The notes under the pieces are model-generated. The model had not been told where the DNA came from. It saw only the letters and a program-made list of their open reading frames with translations, and did no database searches. Positions 1 to 12,804 of a stretch of DNA of 64,000 bases are shown here, piece after piece. The stretch's first letter is position 1. Every line of letters begins with the position of its first letter. The translations under genes were made by a program, and so were the position numbers. Source of the stretch: Bugula neritina. Taxonomy: Eukaryota; Bryozoa; Gymnolaemata; Cheilostomatida; Bugulidae. The stretch is taken from NCBI GenBank assembly GCA_964035545.1, contig OZ037765.1, forward strand, positions 11,278,698 through 11,342,697, read 5' to 3'.

Positions 1-1136
1 ATAAATTGCACAAAGTATTTGTACCATATTTGGGTTTTTAAATAAGTGCTGCAGAGTCGTAATATTATTTTCAAAAATACCTAATTTTAATTAATAAATT
101 GTGGAAGGTTGAATTAAAAAGTAGGAGGCAACTTATTTTTAGGACTATCTATTTTCAAATCATCAAAGTAGCCTGATACTTTTGATTTTTAAATTGAGGT
201 ATGATAGTTTTTTAAAAATTGAAAATTCAATTGGCAGTCAATACAAGCATAAAAGCAGTGGTACGACCAGGTAAATGTCTGCTAGTTTAGGTCATAAGCA
301 CGTACCAGTCGGAAAAATCAAAAACTGAAAATGAAAACACTGGAATTTTGACTTGTCTAATGGAATTTCCAAAAATCTATAGCACGAATTTTATTTGCGA
401 TAGTAAGAAAGTAAGAACTTGAAAATTCAATGGATACCCCTTGCATAAAATAGATATTTAAGCAACCAGATTTTGTTTTAACAACCTTGACTTCCAGTTT
501 GCTTTTCAGCTGTCAGTGTCACACCTATTTTGTACAAATTCAAGTATAATATTACTATAAGTTATCTTGTCTTGAAAAATTAATTGAATCTTGTTGATAT
601 GCTTTGTAATAAAATATAAATTTTACTTTTTCAGTCTGATATCTGGTCACAGTCGTGTAGTACTCACTGTTAGTAGTCACTAAATTTAATCACCTAACAG
701 CTAAGGCTAAAGACAAAAGTTATACTAACAGTAGCAGTAACACAGTGTTAGTATGAATATCAGTAAATCATATTGATAATTCTAATAATAATTGATCAAT
801 TGCTTTGCAAAATAAATATATTCAATTTGAGTTTGACTAATGGTTTATATACTAACTACTAACATATTAAAGTAAAACTGATAATCCTAATAGTAATTCA
901 TTAATTAGTGTACAAAATAGATTTGTATTCAATTTGAGTTTGACTAATATTTTAGTTATAAACAACTAAGTAGTAAATTATTTGTAAAGAAGTTAACTTA
1001 TTTTAATCCATAATTGCATTCTTATTGATTAGAATCGTTAAATTAATTTTATGTATTCCATCATGTGCAAAAACTCACTACATGATGTTAGAATAAATAA
1101 AATCAAATTAATGAATAATTGATGGGAATACAATTT

Positions 1137-1252
1137 TAGGTAAAAATGGCACAGGTAAAAATGGCACAGGTAAAAATGGCACATGTAATTATAGTGCAAA
1201 TGGAAAAGTAGGCAAACCGTTTTTGCCATTTGTGCCATTATTACCTGCGCCG
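1137..1252. repeat. 15-bp tandem repeat with inverted degenerate copies
   Basis: Three head-to-tail copies of GGTAAAAATGGCACA (about 1137-1185) are followed, about 40 bp on, by degenerate copies of the same motif on the opposite strand (about 1218-1252). The two sides could pair as a long imperfect hairpin. I do not recognise the family; it could be the end of a decayed transposon. Confidence 0.6.
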
Positions 1253-1431
1253 TTTTTACTGGACACCAAGCTCAACGCCAAGTGGGTTCTAGACTTGGCC
1301 TATGACCAATGCAGATTAGGTACCAGATTCTCTACTTAGCACCTTTTATTTAGAAGTTATGTAGAGCCAATGAGGTTTACCTTTCATAGTATCATTCCAA
1401 TTCGGTGCAGTAATAGAGATTTTTCAAGTAA

Positions 1432-1458
1432 AAATGCCATTAAACGGCATTTTTTGTT
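1432..1458. repeat. Short hairpin
   Basis: AAAAATGCC and GGCATTTTT form a 9-bp perfect stem around a 7-nt loop. The stem resembles the AAAAATGGC core of the repeat about 200 bp to the left, so both may belong to one old element. No function can be read from it. Confidence 0.45.
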
Positions 1459-4400
1459 AGATAATTGTTGATATATAACATTAAAAAATTGAAAATGTTG
1501 TATGCTAAATCCTTTTATGTAATTTCTAATATTTCCACTACTGCACCTACTTCATTTCTATAAACTTCATTAAAAACTGGTATCTGCACTACCACATAAT
1601 ATAATTTAGATTTTTTAGAAGTTTTTTTAAATATTGTGCATACTTGAATTGATGCCACGATATAAACTTGCAATTTATGCTTTATAATGTGCTTCAATTT
1701 TAAGCTAAAATTAAAAAAAATATCGTCACACTGTCCCAGGGTATCAGCTGATAATTTTTTATCAATAAAAGCTGATATTTTATAACTGAGTAATCATTTA
1801 GTAAGGATAAGCTGGAAACGAGCAGTCAAGCAGGAGCAATTTTGAATCAATTGTCTTGTTATTTTGTCGGTCACCAAGAACCATTGTTAAAATTGAACAG
1901 CTTGTCTAGCACAATCACCCTTTTCTTATGTATCAATTTGTCTCAGTTTAACTTGGCAGTACAAAGTTCAATATTGGTTGATCAAACAGGGGGTGTGGAC
2001 AACAAGATTATTAATCTGGGCTGATTAGGTTATACATCAAAGGGGTGCAAAATAAATAATAAAATAAATATAATGTAGTTGCTACTATTACTTGCGAATA
2101 AAAATACTTTTAACTAGTGCCACCAGTTTTTCATTACATAATCAAAAGTTATCAACTGCCAACAAAGCAAAATAGTGTATGAATACATTGTAAGCATATA
2201 TTATGTACCTGCTAAACAATAAACTGCTGAAACATATTAAATCAGTTGTTGAAAAGTAGTAAGTATCTAATTTAATTTTTTAAAAATTGGAACTCGTTCT
2301 GTTTTCACCTGAAAAATATAACCTTGACCTTTCGCTTTGACTCGGAGAATATAGATTGCCAGGTTTCCTAAAATGTCTATCTCATAAACTACGAAATATC
2401 AATAGTTGAACTCAACTCTCAAAGTCAACTAACTATCGTTGAGTGTTCGACTCAGAGATACCTCATAAACTCCAACTGACTGGGTTGAACTGAAATGGGC
2501 AGATGCACATACCCTGCTAGACTATCGATTCTCTCCACTAGACATGCCTGCTCCAAATTTTTATTACCAGAAAGTATTTTGCTAGCAAATGCACCACCAT
2601 TTAGTTGGTGATGCATTTCAAGCAACTTTCGTTAACTCTGCAGTTCCATTTTAAATTCAACTGTTCATATGTTGAAAAATAGCAACTTAATTAATTATGT
2701 TAAATATTAATAATATTATTATAATTATTATTAGGTAAAATTTTTAATTTGATGTATTTTTAATTTAACAGTGCAATAGCTGACAGCTTGATTAAGCAAT
2801 AGATTTGAAAATTTACCTCCTTCATTATTATGCCTTTACACTGGTAAATCATGGCAAGACTAATTAGAAAAAGTTTAAGAATTTTTCACTTGTTTTTTTT
2901 TTCTGTGCCTAATAATCTTATAAGCTTGGTCACATAAAATGAAATGGCTGCAATAAGAATGATTCTTACATCTTTTTTGTAATGATGTTGAAATCTAAAA
3001 CATTCCTTTAGGTTTTTATTTGAAGGTTCATTACCATCATTATTAGTTTGCCAAAATATTTATTCTATTTTGCTTGTTATTGGCATGCTTATAAAACTTT
3101 TTCGTTGTTACAATATTTTTACATGATGTTTTTAGCATTTTAATATTAATCGTGTTGCATAATAATTTGGCAACGAGCTGTGATATTTCCTCAACATCAT
3201 TTTCAAGGTTTATTCTAGTGACTATTGCCAAGTAATGATGAAAAAGTGATTAGAAAAACTTTTTCATGACTTTTCTTACTCTATGATGATTTTTAATAAA
3301 GTTATCTATACAATCAGGTGCATATATTGTCAAGCACCATAAGGAAGGCAAAATGGTTTTTTACTTGAAAACTTTAATATACCTTATAAAAATTGTAATA
3401 ACCAAAGTCGCTGCTAAAGAATTTAATGGAATGTCACGACTACAGTCAATTCCGAAGTTCTCTAGGTACAAAATTTACTAATACCAGAGTTAAATCGTTT
3501 TGCTTACATGTGCAACACTCTTTAATTGAGTTGTTCTGCTTTTTTCTTAATGTTTGTTATTATGTAAAAGAATCAATCTGTCACATTAATGAATAGACAA
3601 TAAATCCATTCTTGGTTAGGCTTATTGGAGGTATTGGAAATGAAAGCTACAGCTTCTTTGATACCTAAAAATATAAACCTTTCATAAAAGGCTATATGGG
3701 TATTACTAATAGTTCAAATTAGTAGAATTTTCTAGGTACCTCCAATTAGCATAAAAACTATTTGGTCAGTAAAATAAACTGGTGGTATCAGTTACTTTAA
3801 ATTCTGCTTTCACAAAGCAATAATTATTAAAAATTTAGTTTTTTGTTAGGATTTTCTCTTAGTTCCAATATTTGCACTCTAATATTGTGCTGCTTGACCT
3901 ATTACAGGACAATTTAGGCAAATCTAACAATATTTTAATAATTGTTGCTGAAAACCACGGAAGAACCTGACAAATAATGTATTAGTTGAGAACCCTTTAG
4001 CTGCAGTTTTTTACTAGATAGCACTGGTACTGCCGTACTTATAAATCTTCATATTAATAGCTTATAAAAGAGGTTTTGTTTCAAATGCATTCCTCCAAAA
4101 TGATTCAGAAATTTGATTGCAACATTTCAACTTAGTCTATTTATTTTTCTATCTATAGTACGTGGCATCACAATAATATGCTTGTGGGTGATACATAAGT
4201 TATTCAGTATTTTGGAATTATTATTCATATTCCCATCAAGTATATTTAAACTGCTATAAATACAACATTTAAAAATATGCACACTAATCTTACGCCCCCA
4301 ACTATATAATAAATTAAATTTGAATTATAACTCAAGTGCAGTATGAATATTCATTCTATTGCTGTAGGATATGGCGTGGCAGATTTGAAGTATCTGAACT

Positions 4401-4900
4401 CATCTTAGTATGGGCCTAAATAGTCAACTCATTATTATGATGGAGTATATTGTATGAGGCTTACTTACTAGCTTGGTTTGGGGTAACAGTTGCGAGGTAT
4501 TATACTCTTGTTTGTATGGAGAGCAAGGCATGAATGTCGATAAGGGCTTTTATTCAGTCAGTGACCCTGTAACACGTGGGAGGTGAAACTTCAAGTGTCT
4601 GAGACCTAAATTACTGCTTTTGGAGCGACTAGCTTGCCCTTCCCCTCCCTCTAACGTGCTGTGCAAAGCAGCGAGTTGCTTAGCAATTTTCTTAATGTAT
4701 AAATTAATCTTTTGTGAACTCTTTTATTTATTAGAATTAGAAACACATTTTGTTGAGGAGAGTATCTTCTCCAAACAAGTTTACACCTTAGGGTTTTGCC
4801 AGTCTGGTCGGAGCAAATGGAATTGATGTTGGAATTTTGAAGCAGTATTTTTTTAACTTGTTGGAGTCACTGCATCATCCCTTCCTCAAAATATGTTAGT

Positions 4901-5155
4901 ACAGTGAACAGTTACAGTGACCAGTTACAGTGACCAGTTACAGTGACCAGTTACAGTGACCAGTTACAGTGACCAGTTACAGTGACCAGTTACAGTGACC
5001 AGTTACAGTGACCAGTTACAGTGACCAGTTACAGTGACCAGTTACAGTGACCAGTTACAGTGACCAGTTACAGTGACCAGTTACAGTGACCAGTTACAGT
5101 GACCAGTTACAGTGACCAGTTACAGTGACCAGTTACAGTGACCAGTTACAGTGAC
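4901..5155. repeat. 13-bp minisatellite, about 19-20 copies
   Basis: The unit CAGTTACAGTGAC is repeated head to tail for about 255 bp. All copies look identical except the first, which has A in place of C in one position. Such uniformity points to recent expansion or ongoing homogenisation. It lies in a stretch without recognisable exons. Confidence 0.95.
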
Positions 5156-8100
5156 TTATTCGTCTGATATATTTTAAATCTTTCTTGTACTGAAATTAAC
5201 TGAACTTTATTTTGCTGGTTACAATTATGGATATGAGTAAATATAACCTGCCATTGTATAAAATATGCCTTTATACTTTCAAATTTCTGTCAGTAGCGTA
5301 ATTTATCAAATAAAAGTGTTCTTGTAATTCTTATTTAAATGTAAGCTAAAATATTCCATTTTAAATTAAATTTCAAGTTCGACATCAATACAATCTTTAA
5401 TCGATCAAATGCAATGCTTCTAACTCCGAGTACTTATTAAGCCTTTAGGCATTCATCTGCAAACTAACTGGCTTCTAACAAACTAACAGCTTCTCTCCAC
5501 AACGCTGCTAATGGCACAAAAGCACGCTTGCTCGTCTTCTTTCACTACTTTCAGAAAATGCTTTCTGTTGTCAGTTTTTGTGACGCCATTAGCTGACAGT
5601 GAGATAATTGATGATTACTTACACAGTAATTTTTGTTTCGTCACCACGCACTTATTTAGATAGTTATATCAGTGTAAGCTTCTGGAAGGTTGTTTTAGGA
5701 TTCTTTTAGTAGCCTACTATATAGGATTTGTTGTGGAGTTTTAGTTATTTTAAAACGTAGCTAAATATAAAGCTTAGATAGATTTCAGTTTTCACCCAAC
5801 TCATAATGCTTTCAGTAACTGTATTCATGGTAGTAATGTTATACTAGATCCTATTCCCTGGACAAATACTGGGACTTCAGAGATTGCTTTCGTGTGATCA
5901 AATACTAGAACGAATTTATGACTTGGTTCTGATGTGATGCGTGCAACAATTTCTCTCTAAGTGGCATTAATCATGCAGTAATTTAAAGCTTACAGCATAA
6001 AAAATTTTGAACTATCTATCTGATAATATTTTTCGTTAAAATAACGTGCATTTGACTATCGTTAAACATTTTTAGGGTCATTTTTGTACTTTGCTCTTCT
6101 GGTCAAAACATAGAATAGATATCGGGTTTGCTAAAACCACAAGACCGTGGTGTGGGCTCAACTTTGAAGTATCTCATTTGATTTGAGATAACTCAGTATT
6201 CCATTTATTCCATCTTTAGGTCAAATTCCAAAATACATACGTTGTACATAACTGGTGGAACATTTTTATTTTTCTTAGCAAGTCCCCATTTTTGCTGCAT
6301 TTTCTTTTAAAGTTTTATTAAATGCCTCCATGAATCTCTCACACCTACACTCTATTAACCAACTATTACAAATTGGCCAATAATTTAAATGACAGTTTAG
6401 TACTTGGAGAACACGATACATTCCTTGAGCAGCTATTCAGCTGTTTTTCAACCATCAAAATAAGTTAAACTTACAGTGAAGTTTTAAAATAAGTCAACAA
6501 ATGACTTTAAAAAGTCAAAAGCTACAAGTAAAAAAAACTCGGGCGGCCCTTTCCAGCATCTGTATTTTTTGCAGTTAATTATGGTAGAATACTTGTATAG
6601 TCAAGCAAAGACAAAATATAGATGCAAAAACGTAGTATTGTTGGCCTTTATTGCTGGTTGTGAAAAGACAACTGCCACAAAGTTATTTTTTCATTTCCAA
6701 TACATTGTGTGAAGTGAACACAGTTCTAGGCTGCAGTTTCTTTTTTCATATTTATTCAAAACATTAATGTTTGGTCACGTGGGGAAGATGCTATTTGCTG
6801 GTCTACATGCATTCACCAACTCAGCTAAAGTATTCCAGCCTATCTTAGACTGCAACCCATCAAAATTGTGTAAACTGTTTTCATCAGTGCAGTGTCTTCT
6901 TGTACAGTATTGATAGTGTAGTCTTCTAATGCTTTCTTGTACAATGAAAGATATTAGAAACATCTGAAGTCCCTCAAAGCTCCATGTATAACGATTTCTA
7001 TTCCAACTTTGAGGCATTTGAATTTTATATCTTTTAAAATGTTTTCATTTAATTTTTATCAACTTGCTTGAAATAAGTTGATTTCATTTGACTTTGTTTG
7101 CTGGTAAGGTTGGCAGCAAACTTCAAATTATATGCATTAGCCAAGCCAGTTTAATCTATAGAATTGCTTGGTTTAATTAAACTGCTATATGAAGTAGTCA
7201 TTTTTTATAGAAATATGGAGCCTTTAAATTTCCTTTAAAACAGTTTGTCAGCAAGCTTACTATTAGCTACTACATCACCAGCACTTCTGTGTTCTTTGAT
7301 GTGTAAACAAGTGAAGTACATCTTACAGCTTGAAAATGCAGTCAACTGCATAGTGGAATAGTTCTACTATATAGCAGGGCGTAGGATTTTTCTAATGTGA
7401 AATTACAAGTTTATTGTAAGTAAACTTAGTTCGGTTAAAAGTTCAAACTTTAAAGTATAATAATTGTAACGTTTGCCATTAGTAGTATTCATGAATTCAA
7501 CTAGTTTTTTTTTTACTTGAGTTGAAAACCTACAGTCTTCGTAATTTAGTGATGTAAGTTTTCTTTAGAATGTAAAATAGACTGAGTTTAACAGGCTCTT
7601 ATCAGCATCACATCCATGAAATATGAGGTCTTCAATGATGCATCGTTGGTTTTTTAAAGCTCTGCAGATTGTTATCGTTTTTTGTGAGATGTAACTTTAG
7701 CTAACGTCTATATTGTAACCTTTTGTTATATAATGTCTTCATGGCCATTACATTGTACTGCACACAATACATACCACACTCAATATTTTCTACAGGGATG
7801 TAGAAAGTTGTACAACATAAATTAAGGGATCAACACATGAATTTAATTTATTAAGTGTTTTTCCCCTTATTATTCTAATTTCTTGCTTTGTAAATTTATA
7901 GATTAAGCTAATAGTTCAGATAAAATATACCATTTGCGGTAAATTTACAGTGTTAATGACTTTTCATAGCATCTACCTTTAAAGTTGCTCCTCAAAAAAT
8001 ATACATCTTACTCATTTGCAATTCAATGGCAATATCTAGGAGGCTCTATCAAAATACATCAATGTTTGGAGAATATTAGAAATTCACAGATAAAACAGTA

Positions 8101-8964
8101 TATATTTTTGTTTTCAATAAGGTTGGTGGCAGTATGCCAAGTGCTTTCCATGAAAAACTAGAATTTAGATTTTTAAATTCTGCTACTATAACTAGATATG
8201 TAGCCTATATAGAGTTATAAGATTTTACATCTTCTGTAGTAATTTATGAAGAGTAGCCCTTCTGTTAAATGCCTAGCACTCCCCCACTTACCCCAGAGAA
8301 TAAAGCTGTTCCGGTGATAAAACTTTATTTCTATTCTCAATATTTTGCCAAGCTGTAATATTTCTTTCTTTAGTAATGTCATAAAATAAAAGCTGTGACA
8401 CAAATGGATAGTTATGTACAAAATTAATCTGTACATAAACAGTGTTATTTTCATTGTAACAAATGTCTACAAACTAATAGTCTGTGTTACAGGAAGTAAT
8501 GTGATTTTTAAATTGTGTTTTTGATTTAGTTGGGTCATAGATTTGTAGTCTCATGTGCCAATTCAAACAGCTTCGGTTTTAATGTATTTTTTGCACAGCT
8601 ATTTGGCAATGGGGCAGGCCAAAATAATTGTCCCTTGTGCTACGAAGTTTAGGAGCTTAGAATATCCTGGTTGAATGCCTAAAAGAAAAATAGCTGCACT
8701 ATTGGTTTTACTGCTAATATGCTATTTTAATGCTTTTGTTTTACTTTTAACTTTTCTGCCAAAATACTCAGATAATGTTTCTCCTTTTGTGATCTTAACT
8801 GTAATAAAGCCCTACTTTGGGAGGTTGTTGGTTGTGCTGTTGTCATTGCATTTCTAGGCACCAAGAGAGTCAATCTATGGCTCTTGGTTAGTTTTCTAGG
8901 GAACCAAATTTCTGGTACACTTGCAATAGGAAATGCATTGAGTTTCATTTATTCTTTCTTCCAG

Positions 8965-9785
8965 TGCTGCGTTGTGGACTTTATTGAGAAGTTGAACGCT
9001 GAATCATTGAATTTATCCGAAGAAGAGTTTGATTCTTATATGAGTGGGAGGACAACTGCTGAGGGTGTGAACACTGTCTATGTTTGTGATGGTCTCAGGC
9101 TCATTCACGAGAACAATGGAATGATAAAGAGGCTGAAAGAAAGACAAGAAAAATATGTGAACAGTGTTTTAAACCTGGAGCATAAATTATCGGAGTTCCG
9201 TGAGCAGTAAGTAAAACTACTTTTGAATTAGAACTTAGTTTTTATGTTAGTCAATGCTTCAACGTTACTTCAGATTAATGGTTATTTATGGAGTTGAAAT
9301 TTATTCCTTCGGTCTAAGTTCAGTGAAAGATTAACTGCTAAGTAGATGCATGTTTTTTTTGCAGTTAGCAAAAAACTTAAGTTATACTGTATTCTGTTGA
9401 ATTTTGAATATGTAATAAAGGATAGATGGATGGAAGTCATAAACTGGGAGTAAAAAACCTATTTTTTAGTAGTAGCAGTTTTGTAAAGGGTAGCCACATA
9501 ATTCTATGGTTCAACAACTTCCTAGAACCTTGTCCAAGCTTTAGCCTGGATCTGTCTTAGGAGTATTTAAATTAATGCAGCATAACTAATTTTCATCACT
9601 TTTATTCATACCACCAAATTGTTTTATGCTTCAGATTTGATGAGCAAATCAACCAGTTGGTCTTACGGGCACCACTCACCTTGAAACCTAAAAGAGGCAA
9701 GGCTGATGTTGACCTTGATCATGACATTCCACGCAGCTTACCGAGTCCAATTTTACCTCAGCAGATTTCTAACAGTCAAATTTAA
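8965..9785 (+). CDS. RABGEF1: RABGEF1 (Rabex-5), C-terminal part only (last two exons)
   Basis: Rabex-5 is the guanine-nucleotide exchange factor that activates RAB5 on early endosomes. Exons 8965-9206 and 9635-9785 (stop TAA 9783-9785) join in phase and give the last 130 residues. The first exon begins CCVVDFIEKLNAESLNLSEE, followed by EFDSYMSG, matching the end of the VPS9 domain of human RABGEF1. The rest is charged coiled-coil, including RLKERQEKYVNSVLNLEHKL, which fits the Rabaptin-5-binding helix. The tail is proline-bearing as in the family, though divergent. The N-terminal A20 zinc finger and catalytic VPS9 core must be encoded further left, outside the window or beyond exons I can recognise. 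A polyadenylation signal AATAAA lies at 9954-9959. The identity of these exons is strong; the completeness of the gene is unknown. Confidence 0.85.
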
Positions 9786-10484
9786 TTCTATGTTGTGAAT
9801 ATATTTTTGTAAACCTTAATTTAACTAACCTGTACATTTTGATGTGTATGGCGGTAATATTTGTAACAATGTAACAGCAGCCATTTAGATGTCATTTATA
9901 CAATTTTTGTGACGCCAAGCTACAGTTTTGGATTTTTGGGTTTCATATTTTGGAATAAAGCCAAGGCTTGAATCTAGACTGCCTGTTACGTGAGGCACTT
10001 GAAGGAAATAAAAATTGTGTAAGGTGAGACTTTTATGATCACATATTTATGATCACAGATGCAACATGTGTTGCAAAGATATTGTCAGCTGAAGTGTTAA
10101 ATAATAAAATATTTTTATCAATGCTACATTTAAAAATATTATTGGATGTTATGGAATGCTTCATAAGCAATTGTAGCTAATTTACAACACATGTCCCCTT
10201 GGCAGATGTTTGGTCTGGTTAAATTTTATATTATACACGTGGTGAGCAGTGTAGTGTATTAATACGCTATTATAATAGAAGCATTGTGGCATTATAATGG
10301 GAGTTGGTATTAAATTGTTTTACTATAACTTTATAGTAATAATATGCTCAGAGAATGCTGAAAGTTGATTGGTTAAAATGCAGTTGCTGTGAAGCTTGCA
10401 GTATAAGAAGCACATACCAAAACAAATTAGAGCCATTTCAACTAGTGACATTTCACAGCTTAGGTTCACTTGAGTTCACTTAAA
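9786..10484. other. RABGEF1 3' UTR and spacer to the sulfotransferase
   Basis: The left part should be RABGEF1 3' UTR up to about 9980 (AATAAA at 9954-9959; another AATAAA near 10007). The remainder, about 500 bp, is AT-rich and would contain the promoter of the sulfotransferase gene. I see no strong core promoter motif. Confidence 0.5.
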
Positions 10485-12189
10485 ATGGTGCCTATGCTTG
10501 GACCTTCATTTGTTGCTGCAAATGGAATTTGCGTTCCCAACTATCCTAATATTAAGGAAAATCTTGAATGTCTGAAAGATTTTAAACCTCGGAAAAATGA
10601 TTTTTTCTTTTACTCTTATCCAAAATCAGGTGAGTAGAAAAAAATATATTTAGAATATTGCTTTTCTGTACTTTGCTTTTATTGAACAAAATGGCTGCTT
10701 ATATTATTAATATATGTTACATTATTAATGCATATTATAATAATGATACAGGAGTTTCTCAGTACCTAGCTATGTTTTGGACAGGTACGCATTGGGTCAA
10801 TGAGATCCTTACAATGTTGCTCTCAGGAGATGCAAACTATTCGCCTGAAGCAATAAAAAACTTGGAAAGTGGTAATTACAATAGCCCAGAAGACAGTCCT
10901 TTTAGAATATTGCATTCACACCTTCCATTGGACTTGCTACCTCCAGCTCTTCTTCAGCAGAAGATGGTTTATGTAATGAGAAATCCCAGGGATCAAATTG
11001 TGTCCTTGTATTTTCACCATCAAGGTTTAAAGTGGTCAAACGAAATGACTTTTGAGGAGTTTTTCTACAGCATTTTGGAGAACCCAACAAAAGGTGAGAC
11101 AGAAATTATGCATTCTAGTTGTTGTTCAGTGTAATTGTTGTTTTATGTTTTTGCATTATAGTTAGGTGATCAAATAAGTTCATTGACCTTATGTTCAACA
11201 TTCCAGTTTAGTATTCTCAGTATTACCATTTCCTAATAAAGCTAATACCGGGAAACTTTCATGCTCTTGATCTCAATAATTTGTTTATCATTCTTTTGGC
11301 TTACACCCAACTAATTAGGAGATTATAATATGGTGCCAGATATCTGTTGGAAATTAATACTAGAAAATATGTCTTAATAGCTAAATTCTTTTTTGCATGT
11401 AGTTGAATATGGAAACTGGTTCAGGAATGCTTATCAATGGTGGCTTCATTTCCATTCCAACAAAAACGTCTTAATTTTGTTCTATGAAGATCTAATACAG
11501 GTAAAACTCTTCAACTACAGCACTTCTATCATTCCAACCTCTGGGGTTGATGTATTTTATTTATTGGCAATGTGTTGTGAAATAAAATTGCTCAAAGTAA
11601 AGCCATGTCTACAGTCATGGTGGAAGATAACTTTGCACTGACATATTCTTGTATTTCTAGGATCTTCGGAGCCAAATTGAAAGAATTGCCAAATTTTATC
11701 AACTAGATCATGTCACCAAAGAGCTTCTGGACGAGATTTCTATCAAGACTCAGTTTGTTCAGATGAAGCATAGTAAGCCAGTACCGGAATGGTTTTCCGA
11801 CTGGCATAAAGACTCCTTTTCTATCTACCGTAAAGGTATAGTAACTATTTATAAAAATGGGTCTGAAGTACAAAAATGCCTCAGCATTTTCCTGCTGGTT
11901 TTAGTAATTTATCTAGATTTAGCATTACGATGTAAAATATGTGGCTTATCAGTTTTCTACATTTTAAAGCTTATATTTGTGTGTAGGTGTGAATGGGAAC
12001 TGGCAAAACTACTTTACTCCTGCTATGAATGATGCTTTCCAATTATACAGTAGTCAGGTCATAGAGAACCACCAATATCCAGCATGCTATCAGTTATGCA
12101 AAAGATATATCTCTAGTAATCCTATTGCTAAGCATCAGGAACCAGCCGAAGTTGTGGAAAGAAAACAAGAAGTTGCATTGGCGCACTGA
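10485..12189 (+). CDS. Cytosolic sulfotransferase (SULT1-like), complete
   Basis: Transfers a sulfonate group from PAPS to small alcohols, phenols or amines; the substrate cannot be told from sequence. Five exons join in phase: 10485-10629, 10785-11093, 11403-11500, 11661-11835, 11987-12189, giving 309 aa (family about 285-300). The PAPS loop YPKSGTHW is at residues 45-52, the expected catalytic histidine is H94 in HSHLP, the 3'-phosphate site is RNPRDQIVS (R114, S122), and the C-terminal cofactor motif RKGVNGNWQNYFT starts near 241. In that last motif the usual Lys after GxW is Gln. The first intron splits the PAPS loop between Ser and Gly codons. No signal peptide or membrane segment is seen, so it should be cytosolic. 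The ATG chosen is the first in the exon and gives a normal N-terminus. Confidence 0.9.
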
Positions 12190-12757
12190 AGCAATCTGAT
12201 AATTTAATTACTTTATGTTATATTGTATTATGATACAATCCTTTGTAAATTTCTACTACTTTTAGTTATTATTGCTATTTATTTACTAACTTTATTGTCC
12301 ACATAATTTAATTATGTGTTAATTTATTACTCAATGGAAATTGCAACCATAAAATAGTGATAATATGATATATGATAATATGAATATTTTTGCTGATATT
12401 TTAAATCTTTGGTGTTCAAAGCTTGATGCAGAATAACTTACCAGGCCTTGAATAGTTTTAATTATTTGCGAAAATGCATTTGTTTAATGTGCTAATTGAC
12501 ATTTATCTTTTAATCCCTCTTTATTTCTTTGGTACAGGCCTACTATGGGTATATATCATACAACTTTATAATACAATGTTTCTAAAGTATATAACATGCA
12601 TTGTATGTATTATATAAGTATGGTGGTTTCATTTATGCAATACATTTTCAACATGACACATTTTACCTTTGCAGTTTCATATTTGACTGATATTTGCATA
12701 ATTTAGAAAAGTCAACAAAAAATTCAGGAGTATTCTCTATTATTATATGCATTTTGC

Positions 12758-12760
<3 letters not shown>

Positions 12761-12801
<41 letters not shown>
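12761..12801. repeat. (TA)n microsatellite
   Basis: About 20 uninterrupted TA dinucleotides in the spacer downstream of the sulfotransferase gene. Confidence 0.95.

Positions 12802-12804
<3 letters not shown>

Larger units (their letters stand above)
1..8964. other. Long stretch without recognisable exons (upstream of or within RABGEF1)
   Basis: I see no exon here that I can tie to a protein family. The next recognisable coding piece, at 8965, starts in the middle of the RABGEF1 protein, so at least the right-hand part of this stretch should be RABGEF1 intron. I looked for the expected preceding exon (end of the VPS9 domain) and did not find it. The stretch holds an inverted/tandem repeat at 1137-1252, a small hairpin at 1432-1458 and a 13-bp minisatellite at 4901-5155. 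Short open frames are present but have no family features. Confidence 0.6.

Noticed and set aside
6775-7017. 80-residue open frame on the minus strand that looks vaguely transposon-like
   Set aside because: No recognisable domain or motif, starts and stops in AT-rich sequence, and no adjacent coding exons or terminal repeats.
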